Source of the DNA: Casuarina equisetifolia
Taxonomy: Eukaryota > Streptophyta > Magnoliopsida > Fagales > Casuarinaceae
Reading direction: 5' to 3'
Length of the DNA: 64,000 nt
NCBI GenBank assembly: GCA_028551475.1
Contig: CM052361.1
Coordinates: 4,037,501-4,101,500 of the forward strand
The notes under the pieces are model-generated. The model was not told the DNA's origin and made no database searches. It saw only the letters and a list, made by a program, of their open reading frames with translations. The translations under genes were made by a program, and so were the position numbers. This document shows, piece after piece, positions 22,800-34,540 of the stretch. Numbering within the stretch: the stretch's first letter is position 1; each line of letters opens with the position of its first letter.

Positions 22800-23547
22800 T
22801 CAAGGGTTTTGAGGGGCGCAAAAATGGACGTAAGATGAACACTTCTTTTTCGGCTCTGGTTTCCCTTCGTAAATGTTGCCGCCTTTTCTAGCATACGCTA
22901 GTTTTGATGGATCCTTAGAAATCCCGGTTTGGTCAGGACCTGCATCATTGGTAAACAGATAAACTACAGCTGCTGATGTATAATTGAGATAACAAATTTA
23001 GTGCAGCACATCTCTCTTAAGATGTTCAAACATGATCATTCTTATGTCTCACTGATTATAAATCCTGGTTTGGTTAGTACCTGCATCATTAGTAAACAAA
23101 TAAAATTACACCAGATAACAAATTTAATGCAGTGTATCTCCCTTAAGATGTTCAAACATGACCGTTCTTATTCTCACTAATGTATTTAATTAAAATAAAA
23201 TTTCAGAGCTGATATGATATTTGTGGAGACACCAAGATGAAGATAAACATAAATGCAAATGTTGAGCATGTGTCTGATCTAAAACAAGTCGACTAAGTTT
23301 TCACAAAGTACGAGTACTTTGCAAACCATAACTTTGACCTATAAAACCAGCGCAATGAATTAAGGTTTCTGTAGCAAGGTTTGAAGTCTTTTATTATTAC
23401 ACATGCATGGTGAAAATATAAATGATCAATGTAGAAGAAAACTACAAGTTTGTGCACACTGGTTTGACCCAATTCTCGAGCAATACTTGAAGTAGCTAAG
23501 AAAAGCACGGAGGCCAATAGAAGGCAAATGACAGAAGTGTACTTCAT
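22800..23547 (-). CDS. Putative two-exon small secreted cysteine peptide
   Basis: This is a predicted gene on the - strand. Exon 1 (23547-23460) starts at ATG and gives a clean signal peptide (MKYTSVICLLLASVLFLATS, then SIARELGQT). A GT at 23459-23458 and an AG at 22941-22940 bound a 520-bp intron. Exon 2 (22939-22800) keeps phase and ends at TGA. The product is 75 residues: a basic linker containing AYARKGGN and EGKPEPKKK, then CSSYVHFC with two Cys six residues apart, and a short tail. An alternative phase-compatible donor 12 bp earlier in exon 1 would shorten the linker by four residues. A TATA box lies 43-50 bp before the ATG. I do not recognise the family. The signal peptide, size and cysteines fit a secreted signalling or defence peptide, but function is unknown. 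Splicing is unproven. Confidence 0.5.
22923..23200. repeat. Tandem duplication of exon 2 start and intron end, 141-bp period
   Basis: The phrase starting ccggtttggtcag at 22923 recurs as ctggtttggttag at 23064, and both continue through cctgcatcatt, agataacaaattta and aagatgttcaaacatga. The second unit carries a degenerate copy of the splice acceptor and the first codons of exon 2 of the small secreted peptide gene. It looks like a decayed alternative exon. Confidence 0.7.
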
Positions 23548-23589
23548 GTTGGCGTCTAGACTTTGCTAGCCATTTCTCTCTTGAACTTT

Positions 23590-23597
23590 TATTTATA
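23590..23597 (-). promoter_or_regulatory. TATA box of small secreted peptide gene
   Basis: The - strand reads tataaata, 43-50 bp before the ATG at 23547. This leaves a short 5' UTR of roughly 15-20 bases. Confidence 0.5.
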
Positions 23598-23642
23598 GGT
23601 GACCTAAGTATGACATCACAAATGGTTGTGACTTGTGAATGT

Positions 23643-23663
23643 GTTAGGGTTAGGGTTAGGGTT
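23643..23663 (-). promoter_or_regulatory. Telomere-like TTAGGGT run upstream of the peptide gene
   Basis: The + strand reads gttagggttagggttagggt, three units of the plant telomere repeat. On the - strand it is a multiple telo-box (aaccctaa), about 96-116 bp before the ATG of the secreted peptide gene. Telo-boxes are known promoter elements in plants. It could equally be an interstitial telomere scar. Confidence 0.55.
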
Positions 23664-26030
23664 CTTTTTCTTTATTTCTTGAAGTAGTACCAAAAGCACA
23701 AATCAACATTGAGCAAAATACACTATGACTTTATTAAAGAAAAAAGAAAGCAAGAAAGCCAACAAATTGACTAACAAACCAATTGATCAGTAACCAAGGA
23801 GTATTATTGCACCTAAAAGAGAAATTACCCTATGAGGTGCTTACTACATGTTCATATTATAAAATCGATTATCTTTGCAACTTTTTTTTTTTTTGGTGAA
23901 AGGTCAAATTATATATCACCGTAAAAATTTACAAGATTGTTCGGTTACAAAATATTATCATTTAAACTCAAACATTGCACTTGGTAAATTCCAAAGCTCT
24001 TGTAAAAATTTATTACAATTTGTAGACTTAACTCCTCTGGTAGATGAAATATTCCCTCTCACATCCTTAGGCTTAGGCTTCTTTCAAATATTTGCACCAT
24101 TATTTCCAATGTGCACATGTAATAATATTCATTTTTTTAACCAGGAAACCTGCTTAGGCTTTCTACTAACCTCTTCAACCATTTGAACAATAGCTTTTGA
24201 AGGCAAAGAGGTTGGATATTCAAAAGAACTCAACCACACAAGTACTTGGCTTCCAAATGCAGTATGGTCATCAAGATGAAAAAGATGCTTAATGGCAAGA
24301 ATTCTCTTTTCCTTGCAATTTTCAACATACATTAGGGAAATAAAATCAAAGCAATTTCTCTCTTTTATTTCTTCGGTTGTTTTAAAAGCCATTATTTTGC
24401 AATTTGTCACTTAATTTCTTATTTTTGTTCTAAAGTTTCAAAAGTAGTTTAGAGCACGTGGACTTAAACTTTGAAAAATGATATCCAAAACTTAAAAGAT
24501 GGACTTTGGATGAACTATTCTCTTTCGTTTTCCTGCTCTAGGAAATGAGAATATGACAACATCTTAGTTACAATGAAAAGAATGAACATAGTCTGCCATA
24601 CCTAATTTTGACTTGTCAATCAAAAGTGACCCCAAGTCTTAAAGTTAAGCACCATATTATCATGCTTATCTAGTTATGACATATATCAATTAATAAAATG
24701 TTAATGCTAGTGGTAGACATGAAAGAAGAAAAAGGAAATGGTAGCTAGAATAGAGTGTGAAACTTTTGAGCCATAAGGGTGGGACCCCATGTCTTTGCCT
24801 TTCAAAATCTTGTTATTTTTGTTTTTATGAATATGTGAGTTTGTTCTTCAAAGAATAAAAGAATACAAAATTTTAAGGACATACTCCAGCATTACAATTT
24901 ATTTATGAGAAAATAGAATTTGAAATTCTCCAGCTATGACAAAATCTTTCTTAGAAACCAATCTTGGTTTATATTACATACTTGTTCTTTCATCATAATG
25001 ATTGTGTGATACTAAATTATTGTAGCTTGTCCAATTCTCTCATGAATTCCCACAAAGACATACAAGTGTTGTTAAAGCAAATATGTTGAATGCTACATAA
25101 GTGATGACACTCATGGTGAGTAACCATTCTTAAAATTGAGGTTTTCCGTTTGTTTATTCAATAATATCTATCATTGGAATGTGCAAAGTTTGAGTGGTGT
25201 GCAAAGCAAAAGTTATCTTTGAGTGGTGAAAGAAATTACATTTTTGCTATATAAGAAGGAAAAGAGAAAGAAGACCTACAACTAACTAGGGAATGACTTG
25301 GAAAGGAGATTACATGATCAGGCCTCTTTACATCTTCTACTAATTGGTTGAATATCCTTAGCTACAAATTCAATAAATAAAATCTAATGGCTTCTATTTA
25401 AAGCTCCAACCTGGCTACAAATTCAATAAATATCATCTAATAGCTTCTATTTAAAGCTCCAACCAAAAGGCCAAGAAATAACTTGAAAATTCTTTTATAC
25501 CAAAACTATTGTTTCTATTCTCTTGGATGCGAAGGAAAGAATGAGGGAACCCACCATCTCCAATCTAGAATTTTCGACTCAAAGGTAACCTCAAGTTTTA
25601 TGGTTGAGAACCACCTTATCATTTTTGCCTCTTTTTGTGATATATAAATGAATAAACAATAAGTGCAAACAAAGTGATGTGAAAGAAAAACAAAGAAAGT
25701 AGTTGTAATAGAGTGTGAGACCCTTGACTCACAAGGGTGTGACACGATGCCAATACTTTGAATTTTTAGACCAAGAGTCTCTATCCTGCAATGTCATGGA
25801 ATAGCGACCCCTGAAATCAACAAAAGTCATGTTTATGGCCGACATTGACTATTGACCCACGACTTACACAAGGCAACTATTTGATTGACCAAAAGTGGGT
25901 AGACGTCCTCATGGATCATGATGTTCGTTTCCTTAGAACATTTGACAAAGCATATTAGAGGAAAATCCTAAAAGTTGAACTTTATTTAGTGCGGTGTAAC
26001 GTGAAAATGAAAAACAAATCAGCTTTCTAC
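23664..26030. other. AT-rich spacer with small local duplications
   Basis: A 53-bp direct repeat (gctacaaattcaataaat to aaagctccaacc) occupies 25361-25465. Blocks at about 24608-24800 and 25570-25750 are diverged copies of each other (gagtgtgaaac/gagtgtgagac, aagggtgggac/aagggtgtgac). No gene is recognised. Short frames such as 23875-24186 and 24129-24410 lack motifs. Confidence 0.45.
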
Positions 26031-27000
26031 TTTCGGATTGGGCCAGGGCTAAGTTACTTCAGTTCTCCCTGGGATGGCTAGATCACCCGAGTCTCATTAC
26101 CCGATAAGCTTCGAGCCAAGACCATGTTGAAGTGGACGAACCGCAGTAGCAAAGCTAGGCATTGAAAAAAACCACAAGGCCCAAATGTCCTGGCTTGTAA
26201 AACACGAAACAAGTGTAGAAAGCTACCCACATAATTTTTTGGAGCTACACGGCTACTGTTGGACCTTTGATTTGGACTGTTCTATCTCAAATGGACTATT
26301 ATTACGCTTTTTATGCCCTTCTGAGAATGGCAGTGAAGGAATATCTTCAAATGATGATCTACAAACTCATCTAGCGACCGAAAGAAAAAAAAAATTGGGT
26401 AAAGCTGCGAAGATACTACTACACCTCTCGGCTGCAGAAACACAAAAAATCTCATTCGTCATCATTATGTTAATCCCCCATATGATTTTTCTTGTGCTGC
26501 TGTTGGCGTCGGGCAGTCTTCTTTTTGCACCTAAGTCATCCCATCAGTGACTTTATAATCATATTTTCAAAATAATCTTCAAATGCACAATCATCACTTC
26601 TTTATTCATTATAGGGAACTTAGGACGTAAGAAGATTGATTTGGTGCAAGATAATATGACTAGAAGGGGCAAGAGAGTGTTAAGATGAACCCCAATCACG
26701 TCCAAACTAGTGGAGAATTTTGGTAAAATATATGTGTTGGGGCAGTAGTGAATGGGATAGAAGCTTTGAATTATTGTTAGTATTTGTCACTTCCAGAAAA
26801 TATAGAAGTAGTTCTTAGTTTTCCAATTCTGTTATTTAAAATTGGCAGACAGTCCTTGACCAAATGCCAAAAAAAAAAAGAAGGCTATTAGTAGATAGGA
26901 TTCTCTGTATATGAATCAAGATCAAATAAAATTGAAGTAGTTTTCTTGTTTTAGAATTGGTTCATTTGGTTTTGAACCAGTTTTATGTATGGTCAAATCC
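26030..27000. other. Repeat block and unassigned ATG frame
   Basis: Bases 26035-26185 match about 42680-42830 (gattgggcca, gaccatgttgaag, ggacgaacc). An ATG frame at 26185-26550 would encode 121 residues with a hydrophobic C-terminal segment. It has no recognisable domain and starts at the edge of a repeat, so I do not call it a gene. The rest is unassigned. Confidence 0.4.
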
Positions 27001-28380
27001 CTATAACCTCAATTCTATCTCACTCTCAACCTATACAGATAGCCTTATAAAGCCTAAAAGCCTTCTATATCTTCATACTTATAAAGACGCCCAGTATTGT
27101 CTATAACAGCAGGCACTAGATAGGCCTGAAAATGAATAAGCAACAAAAGGTAAAAGATAATTATGCAGATAATATTTGTTCAACTTCTCGCTAGAGGAAC
27201 AAACAAAGCCTGATCAGATGCCTTAGCATGACCCAGCTCTGGAGTTCTACAGAAACATACTTTGGGGTTGCGAGCGATGTTCAACCTTAGCCCATCGGAT
27301 CACTTCCCAAGCTTCAGCACTGTTTTCGGAGCCGGCATTAGCAAATCTTCAATAAAGCAGGCTCAAGTTCGTAAGCCCGAGACACTTCACTGCTTCTTGG
27401 GGAGTCTCGGACCGAGACCATGTTAAAGTCGATCCGTTAAAAGAAGGCTAGAAAACCAACCAAGACCATTGTGAACAACAGTTCGGATCAAACAAACCAA
27501 ACCAAAACCGTTCAAAAACATAACAGGTTGGATCATGAAGATGCCTAAACTAAGGCTACAAAACAAACCAAAACCGTTCGCGAACATTACAGTTTGGATC
27601 TAACTAATTAACCTTGAATTTAGTTTTATCTACAGTTCCTAACAAACTAATAAAATTAGTGACCAATAATGAGATAAAGGCACCATCCCTGTCAAACAAC
27701 ATTAGTCATAGAAAACGAAGCAACAACATTTTCTTGGTCTTTTCTTATTGTCTTATTTTCTGTATGACGATATACATGAGGCCAAGTAGGTAGCTGCCCA
27801 GTAAAGGTGTGGGGCTCCCCGACGTGCTGCCTCAGACCAATAATTGTCCTACTACTGTTATTTTGTGCTAGAAAGCAAGAGGAAAAAGGGTGGAAGAAAT
27901 GTGGCCTACAACAGCTTTTATAAAGTAAAGGTCACGAGGAAGAGAGATAAAGAAATATGACCCACTTGTAAATATTTAACTACCCTTAACATTATTGACG
28001 GAAGACCTGGAAGAAGACTTATATGGTCAAGCAAATCGTGCTGTACGAGAAGGATGACAAAGGCGTGGATCATGTGAACCTGCAAAGTTTAGGTCACTTC
28101 ATGCTGTCAACATCTTATGTACAATCACTTTTCGTAAAAAATTTAAAAATTTCTTTAGATTTAAATATTAGTTCTTACTAGGTTTTCTGAGGAAAAACAA
28201 AATATACTCTGCATCCTCGAGGCGTTAAAAATTTATTGAGTTAACACATTACTATTGGGAGGCTGTAATTATGTTTATATATATATATATACACACATAT
28301 ATTAGAGAAATCTTTCTAAAGTGCCAAAATTCGGGCATTAATTTTCCTTTAAAAAACCTAAATAGACTGTGAAAAGTTTC
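27000..28380. repeat. Dispersed cassette-flank repeat, copy C
   Basis: This matches 6170-7850 in order, but with about 150 extra bases near 27085-27245. It also lacks roughly 480 bp where an (AT)n/(AC)n run at about 28274-28300 joins gctgtaattatg to gagaaatctttctaaag. It is non-coding. Confidence 0.65.
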
Positions 28381-30050
28381 GGTCAGCACAAAAGGTTTAA
28401 TGGTTGCTTTACACGTCAAAGCTTACAAAACTTTCCCAAGAGCAAAGTTGAGGGAAACAAAATCGGAGTATATGATATCTGAATTTTACTCGATGACTTG
28501 TGCAAGATTTTTAAAAGCTTGTCGAGCATGAATCACGCAGTTTTGTGGTTCCTTAGACTGACCGATTGGCCAAGCCAAAGATGATAGAAAATAGACGGAA
28601 TGAACTTAAGTGATAGGAAAAAATTATGAAGACTAGAGGAACGAAAAAATGCAATAGAGCCCAGACACGAAGCAGATGGCGTCAATCAGGCTTGACCCTC
28701 GTCGTGCCACATTTGTCTGCATCCCATTTTTGAGATTGATATGAGAATCAAAATGGAGCGGGGAGACTATTTTGTCCGCCATCTTCAAAGATTATTAATT
28801 TCACATGCATGCCGTCAGGAAGATTTTGTTTGTTGAGCATGCCAATGGATTCAGAATGGTAGTTGTTGAACAAACCTTGAAAATTATAATTCACAAACTG
28901 GTTTCTTCTGTGGGTATAATTATCTCAAAAACAATGGATTACAATATGAGCACAGTTAAGCCACAATTCAACGTGGACTTCAAGTGTTACTTCTTAAGGC
29001 AATCGGCCAATAAATAATAAGCAAGAAAAGAATGCCATCTTTCGGCTTTTCACTTGCCTTTATCACTTTCGTGATTAACACAAGAGTCCTGCGGTAAAAG
29101 GACGACAGTGGCAAATTCTTATCTTGCCTATTTCCAAAGTTATTCCTGGTTTACATTGCCGAAGATAATCTTGCTTTATATGTGATGTAATGAAAAAAGA
29201 AGAGGAAGAAGAATATTCTTGTTACTCTTTAATCCTAAGCAAGAACCGTTAATTTCTGAGGCTCTTTAATAAGTAACTAAATCCATTGCTGTTTCTTTAA
29301 ACTTTTAACAGCACAAGTGCCAGTCGTTTCTTTTTTGAACGCATTAAAAAAAGAAACGACACATGTATCGAAATTATATCATGATACCACTGACACAAAT
29401 TATATACTGAAAAATGTCGCAGTCGGAATCTGCAATGAACAATCTGGTTTCAGCAACTTGCAATGGACGATTGATTCCCCTTAAAGGTTTCTGCTTTTTA
29501 CGCTGAGCAATGTTGCTAAATAATAAAATAGCAAACTGACTTTTAAGGGACACTACACCTCAACATCAAAGGGACACTGCACCGTTTTCTGTCAAGATTT
29601 TAAATTACAAAAGTGGAAATCCTAATTCCCAATCTGCCTTATCTTCGAGACTCTCTCCTTACAATGCCTCAGTAAAAGACAACTTAGCCCCTTTTATGAG
29701 GCTCAATACTCATCTTGTCCTCGGGCCATTGCTACTCCGCCCTCAACATTAGGAGCCCCATCTATATAGAGCATATAATACAATTCTAAAAACATAATAA
29801 ACATTCCACACAACACATCAGGCCCAAAATTATCAAGGCTTCATTTGGGGATGCGACAAAAAACTACAAAACGTCAAAAAAATTGAAGAGCCATCCAGCT
29901 TCGTGTTGTCTTGCAAGGTGGGGATCCACCTTGTGAAAGCGGATTGTGGGAAAAGATTCCCCGATGGCATGCGTAAAATGAATCTACTCGGCCTGTCCAA
30001 TCTTTCCTCCTGACTTCCAACGGGGGTTAAGTTATATGACGACTGATTAC
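28380..30050. repeat. Segmental duplication shared with 11080-12300
   Basis: Landmarks in order include gatatctgaattttactcgatgac, ggaatgaacttaa, atggagcgggga, ggattcagaatggtagttgttg, atctttcggcttttcacttgcc and aaaagattcccc. It is probably a relic of a RALF-receptor spacer and next-cassette promoter whose genes were lost. The frame at 28805-29017 is not conserved as protein in the other copy. Confidence 0.6.
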
Positions 30051-30057
30051 ATATTTG

Positions 30058-30215
30058 ACATCTTTTAAATTTGTCGTTGTCCCTTTTTATCTGTTGAATC
30101 GGTTTGTTTTAAAGCTTTGTGGAACTATAATCACCTTTTCGTACTCTTGTATTGTTTATTTATTACATTCGTCCTTTTCAAATTATAACTCCTATTTGTT
30201 GGGGAGAGACTTAAG
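30058..30215. repeat. Block shared with 44070-44225, possible RALF 3' flank relic
   Basis: The phrases ctgttgaatcggt/ctgttacatcggt, aactataatca, cattcgtccttttca and gttggg(a)gaga occur in both. The tail of the 44-kb copy resembles the region after intact RALF genes. Confidence 0.5.
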
Positions 30216-30769
30216 TGCTTTCAATTTATTTCAGAGTAAACTACTTCAACTTTGACAAGAGCAAGGCAAGCATAGAAAGAGCGTGCGTATGTTGGTGCGT
30301 CACATTTTTTTAGGATTACTAAGTAACAACTCTCAATGAAACACATTTAATTTGCATTTAAATGATTTGATTGCCTTTTTGTTCCTTGACCATTTTATCC
30401 TTATTATCTTCTAATTGATCAACTGAATAAGTTTGCTCTTTATTGTCTTCCTCCAACTTAGTTAGAGTAACAAAAGAACTTCCAACTTAATATCAATGAA
30501 GCTTCAATTGGAATCTCTCATTCATTAGGCACTACCAAAAACATCTTGTATAGGAAATTCCTAAAGTTTGAAGTTAATCTTTGCTTTAATTCCTACATCA
30601 ATACCTACAAAAATTGTAATTGTTGCTTTTCTTTTCATATTATTTGTCTACTATAACATTCTAGTTCTACTTCAAGATCTTTTGTCAATTTATTTGCTTC
30701 AATAATTTTTTGTCTATCATACCCATTCTTATCCTTATAAATCTCTTCATGCTATAAGTGTTGGTCATC
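30216..30769. other. Spacer, nothing recognised
   Basis: AT-rich with no gene seen. The right part may already belong to the LINE relic that follows. Confidence 0.35.
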
Positions 30770-31860
30770 CTAAAAGTGTGCTAAGATTGTAGAATCATTT
30801 TTCGTCCTACTTCCTTTGCATGGATTGTGTTCTTTATATTTTTTCTTAACTTCTATTTCAACTAAAACCTCTTGATAGGATTCATAAAAAATCACTTCAT
30901 CTCCATCTTTATCCACATAGACAACATCCTCAACACTCTGCTTTGGTTTGGAGGACACAACAACCTAATTATTAAACATAATAGGATTGACTTCATGTGT
31001 AATGGCTACCAATGCTTCTAACTTTTTTTTATTTTCCTTTATTTTTCACACCTTGGATCCTTAGCTACCTAAATTTGTTTTCCTTTCCTATCACCTAAAT
31101 GTTGGGCTTTGGATTTCTCATACTTGCACAATTTCTTTTTACAAATGAACTTGTCATATCCTTATATGTGGCAATAATTACAAAAACTAATATTTGTCTC
31201 ATAAATGACTTTTTGCCACTTCTTAATCTCCTCAGAAATATCAAGATGAATTCTAGTGGGCAAAGGATTAGAAATATCAATTTTTACACATATTCTTGTA
31301 AACACAAAGTTTTCTAAAAACAAAATGTGAACTAATTAACTAAGAGAAAAGTAGAAACACAAATTTGGGAGGTAGTTTAGCCTACAAGTTTTTTGCAACT
31401 ACTCCATCCTACTTTAATTTTTCCATTAAAGCCTTCTTGGAAAATGGTTATGAACAAGTTAAATTAGAAGGGATTCCCTTTCAACCCAGAATATAAAAAT
31501 TCTCTTATATTAAGTTTTTTGTTCTATGACATTTCAAATGTCTTACAATGTCAATCAGACATTAGATAAATGTTTTAATGGAAAGCCCTAAATTACAGTG
31601 TATGACCATAAAGTTCTAAACCAATTTATACTTGCTATCTATTTGAGATGTGTGGATTGTGTTTGGAAGGTTCTACTTTATAGACTTGTTTGCATCTTCT
31701 CCCCATACTTTGGCCTCAAAACACCAGCTAGCTTTGCTTGATTTTTTGTATTGAAAATCTAGGGTTTCTTTCACTCTTTCTTTGTTTGGGAAGAAAAGGT
31801 TTGAAGGAGATGCGGGTTTTTTATTTATTTTTTTCCCTTCTTTGTTTATGTTTTCCACTT
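30770..31860 (-). pseudogene. L1 LINE ORF1 relic with CCHC zinc knuckle
   Basis: Read on the - strand, the segment opens near 31858 with a Lys-rich N-terminus. It then degenerates through stops and frame changes. Around 31320-31140 it shows the DUF4283/zf-CCHC_4 signature of plant L1 ORF1: RICVKIDISNPLP, a Trp-Gln-Lys-Val-Ile-Tyr-Glu segment, and a zinc knuckle CNYCHI-stop-GYDKFIC (about 31183-31140). The knuckle has CX2CX4HX4C spacing if the stop is counted as one residue; its His position holds Tyr-Asp rather than a clear His, so the knuckle is itself degraded. An acidic/Lys-rich segment at 30958-30770 could be the tail. No reverse transcriptase is visible next to it. It is on the opposite strand from the LINE at 1.9-5.5 kb and is a separate insertion. 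Confidence 0.6.
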
Positions 31861-31929
31861 AATGCTTTTTAGGAATGACATCTTATGGTTATACGTCTTA
31901 GAGATATCCAAAAATGCATTCCTTTAGAT

Positions 31930-32290
31930 AAGTCTTTGTTGGAATGCTCTCACATCATGTGCAAAAAGCAAAAGAGATGAACTTATAAGTATAGGTACTT
32001 CACATCCTAATGATCTGGTTTTTAAAGAATAGTATAGCCCCAAGTAATAAAATTCAATAGTAGTATTAGAGTCTAATGATACTGGACCAAATACTAACGG
32101 GTCAAGACTAATTGATTATCCTGACTTAAGACCTAATGTGTGATGAAAAAGTGTTGGAATGCTTCCACATAAGGTACAAAAAAAAAGATGAACTTATAAG
32201 TATGGACATTCCACACCTTTATGAATCAGTTTTTAAGGAATAGTGGAGCTCACAACAATAAAATCCAATAGTCTTTTATCTATCTATTGA
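31930..32290. repeat. Tandem duplication, about 215-bp period
   Basis: The phrase gttggaatgctctcacat near 31938 recurs as gttggaatgcttccacat near 32153. Both are followed by a gatgaacttataagtat block, cacacc/cacatcctaatga and tttttaa(a/g)gaatagt. Possibly a fragment of an unidentified retroelement. Confidence 0.6.
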
Positions 32291-32459
32291 TAGTAGGAAT
32301 GAAGGTGAGTTATTGTGACACTTCTAGGTCGTCATAAAAGTTTGCTTGTTGAGTAGAGTTCACACTAGTAATTGGTGTGACAATATTTTTGTCATGATAA
32401 GTCACAAACTATTTTTCACAATAATTAACCCTATTAAAAGTTGAATGTTTATATCCATA

Positions 32460-33580
32460 TATAAGCATAACATATTGAATCTAATTAATTAACCTTTAGT
32501 TCAGTTTTATCTATTATTCCCAGCAAACTAATAATATTAGTGATCGATAATGAGATAAGTGCATCATCCTTGTCACAACAACACTAGTCATAAAAAAAGA
32601 GGCAACAAAATTTCCTTTGTCTTTTGTTCTTGTCTTATTTTTTTCGTTTGATTGTACCAATTAGACCACGTTGATAGCTGCCCACTGCAATGGTGGGGGT
32701 CCGCGACGTAGTTACTGAGGCCAATAATTGTCCTGCCACTGTTATTATATGCTAAAGAAACACAGGAAAACAGTTGAAGAAACGTGGCCTTCTTAAATTT
32801 TATCCTGCAAGATCTCTTACAAAAGTAAAGATTACGAGGAACAGAGATAAAGAAGTATGACCCACTTATAAATATTTAAGAACACTTACATTATTGATGA
32901 AAGACCCAGAAGAAGACCTAAAAGGTCAAGCAAATCATTCTGCAATGGGAGGATGACAGCGGCATGGGTAGTGTGAACCTGTAAAGCTTAAGCCACTTCA
33001 TACTCTCAATATGTTTAGTACAAAAATTTGTCCTTAAAACATTCAAAAAATTCACGAAAGGAAGTTACTAAGATAATATAAAAAAGTATAAAGTAATAAA
33101 ATTATCGGATGGCCTCCATCCCAATCACTTTCTAAAGCAATCACCAACTCCATAGGAATAGGTATGGAGAATGATTACTTCCACCACTATTCTTTAGTGT
33201 TTAGAGGTTGGCATGGAACATGAAAACTGTCTAATACATCCTCCATATGGAATGAAGGGCCTGGGATTAACCTCATTCCTTAAAATATTTATTTTGTATA
33301 TTTTGGGTCACTTTTTGTTTGTCTCTTTTATGATGGTATTATTTTCCATGAGTAATATTACAATGACCATTTGGTGCTTCTTTGTAAATTTTCTACTAAA
33401 CTAGTGATTAAGATGAAAAGGGTAAGAGAAATCTTTCTAAAGTGGCAAACTTCAGTCATTAATTTTCTTAAAAATCCTAGAACCCAATTATGAAACATCC
33501 CAAAAACCTAAGAGTCAATTTCTAATTTTCCTTTCCTTTTTTTTTTTTAACTTTCAGTAATTTACTCATGCTGTTGGGAG
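32460..33580. repeat. Dispersed cassette-flank repeat, copy D
   Basis: It shares the copy A-C landmarks from gaatctaattaattaacc through caataattgtcct, gacccacttataaatatttaag and attactt(c)cacc to aactttcagtaatt. It is shortened around 33020-33070 compared with copy B. Confidence 0.65.
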
Positions 33581-34540
33581 TGAGGGTTTTGAATATTGTT
33601 TTCGGATGGGGAATTGGGAGATTTGGAGGGTGAATTTGATATTTTGGATTAAAAGAAGTAATCATAAGAGAGAGAAAGACGAGTTAAGGCCAGGAAAAAG
33701 GACAATTATACAGCCTATGCGTTGAAAGAAAAAATTGGTCTAAATTTTGAGGGTTTGGAAAATAAAATTTGGATTTTAAAAAAAGCGAAGTCTAATTTTT
33801 TCTTCAATCAAATTTTGCAGCAAAATCTATAGGGTTCTTTTTCATAACTCCTGGTGAGTAAAGAGTCTATTGATATTTTAAGAAAGCATTACCGAAGGTT
33901 TTTCAAAATTTTAGTTCACCGAAAGGGAGATGTGTATATTCGGAGGGAAAATGGAAACAAATTTCTAATTCTTTGGAATGAGGTAATAGTCCTTTTTCCA
34001 GTACCACTTCTTTTCGAGGTTTGGATATTGGACTTGTGTACAGCAAAAGATCAACGTCAAGTCAGCAAAGCATTTTCGTACTTGACATCCTCCTTGAAAC
34101 CAACCATGATTTGTGAGAAGTTTGGTAAAAGGCTTGTACACCATAACATTGACATTGAAACTTGTTAAAAGAAATCACTAAAATTCATGAACATGAGCTT
34201 CACGAACTCGAACACCGTTTATGAGAATAGTAGGATCATAAACATAATCGTTATTGATCTCTTTCGTTTACCCAAAGCTTTTCCTTTTGTTTCTTTAGGT
34301 GATAATGCTGAGACGATTTTCTCTATTTTGTATAATTACAAACTAGATTAGATTACACTAGAGTAGTATGGACAACCATAAAAAAAACTTGTACAAAATC
34401 ACTCAATAATTACTATAAATGAGTACATATCAGAGTTGTTCTTGAAAAGAAGAGGTGGGTTAAGAATTCCCATCTCTCTCTCTCTCTCTCTCTCTCCCTC
34501 TCTCTCTCTCACTGTCACTCTCTCACTACTTTTTTCTCTG
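33580..34540. other. Unassigned segment without match in the other copies
   Basis: Located where copy B is followed by the 180-bp repeat. A frame at 33854-34168 opens only at a non-ATG codon and has no recognisable domain. A (TC)n microsatellite lies at about 34472-34510. I see no supported gene. Confidence 0.35.

Noticed and set aside
26185..26550. 121-codon ATG frame with hydrophobic C-terminus, considered as a GPI-anchored co-receptor
   Set aside because: No N-terminal signal peptide or conserved cysteine pattern of LLG proteins, and it begins at the edge of a repeat.
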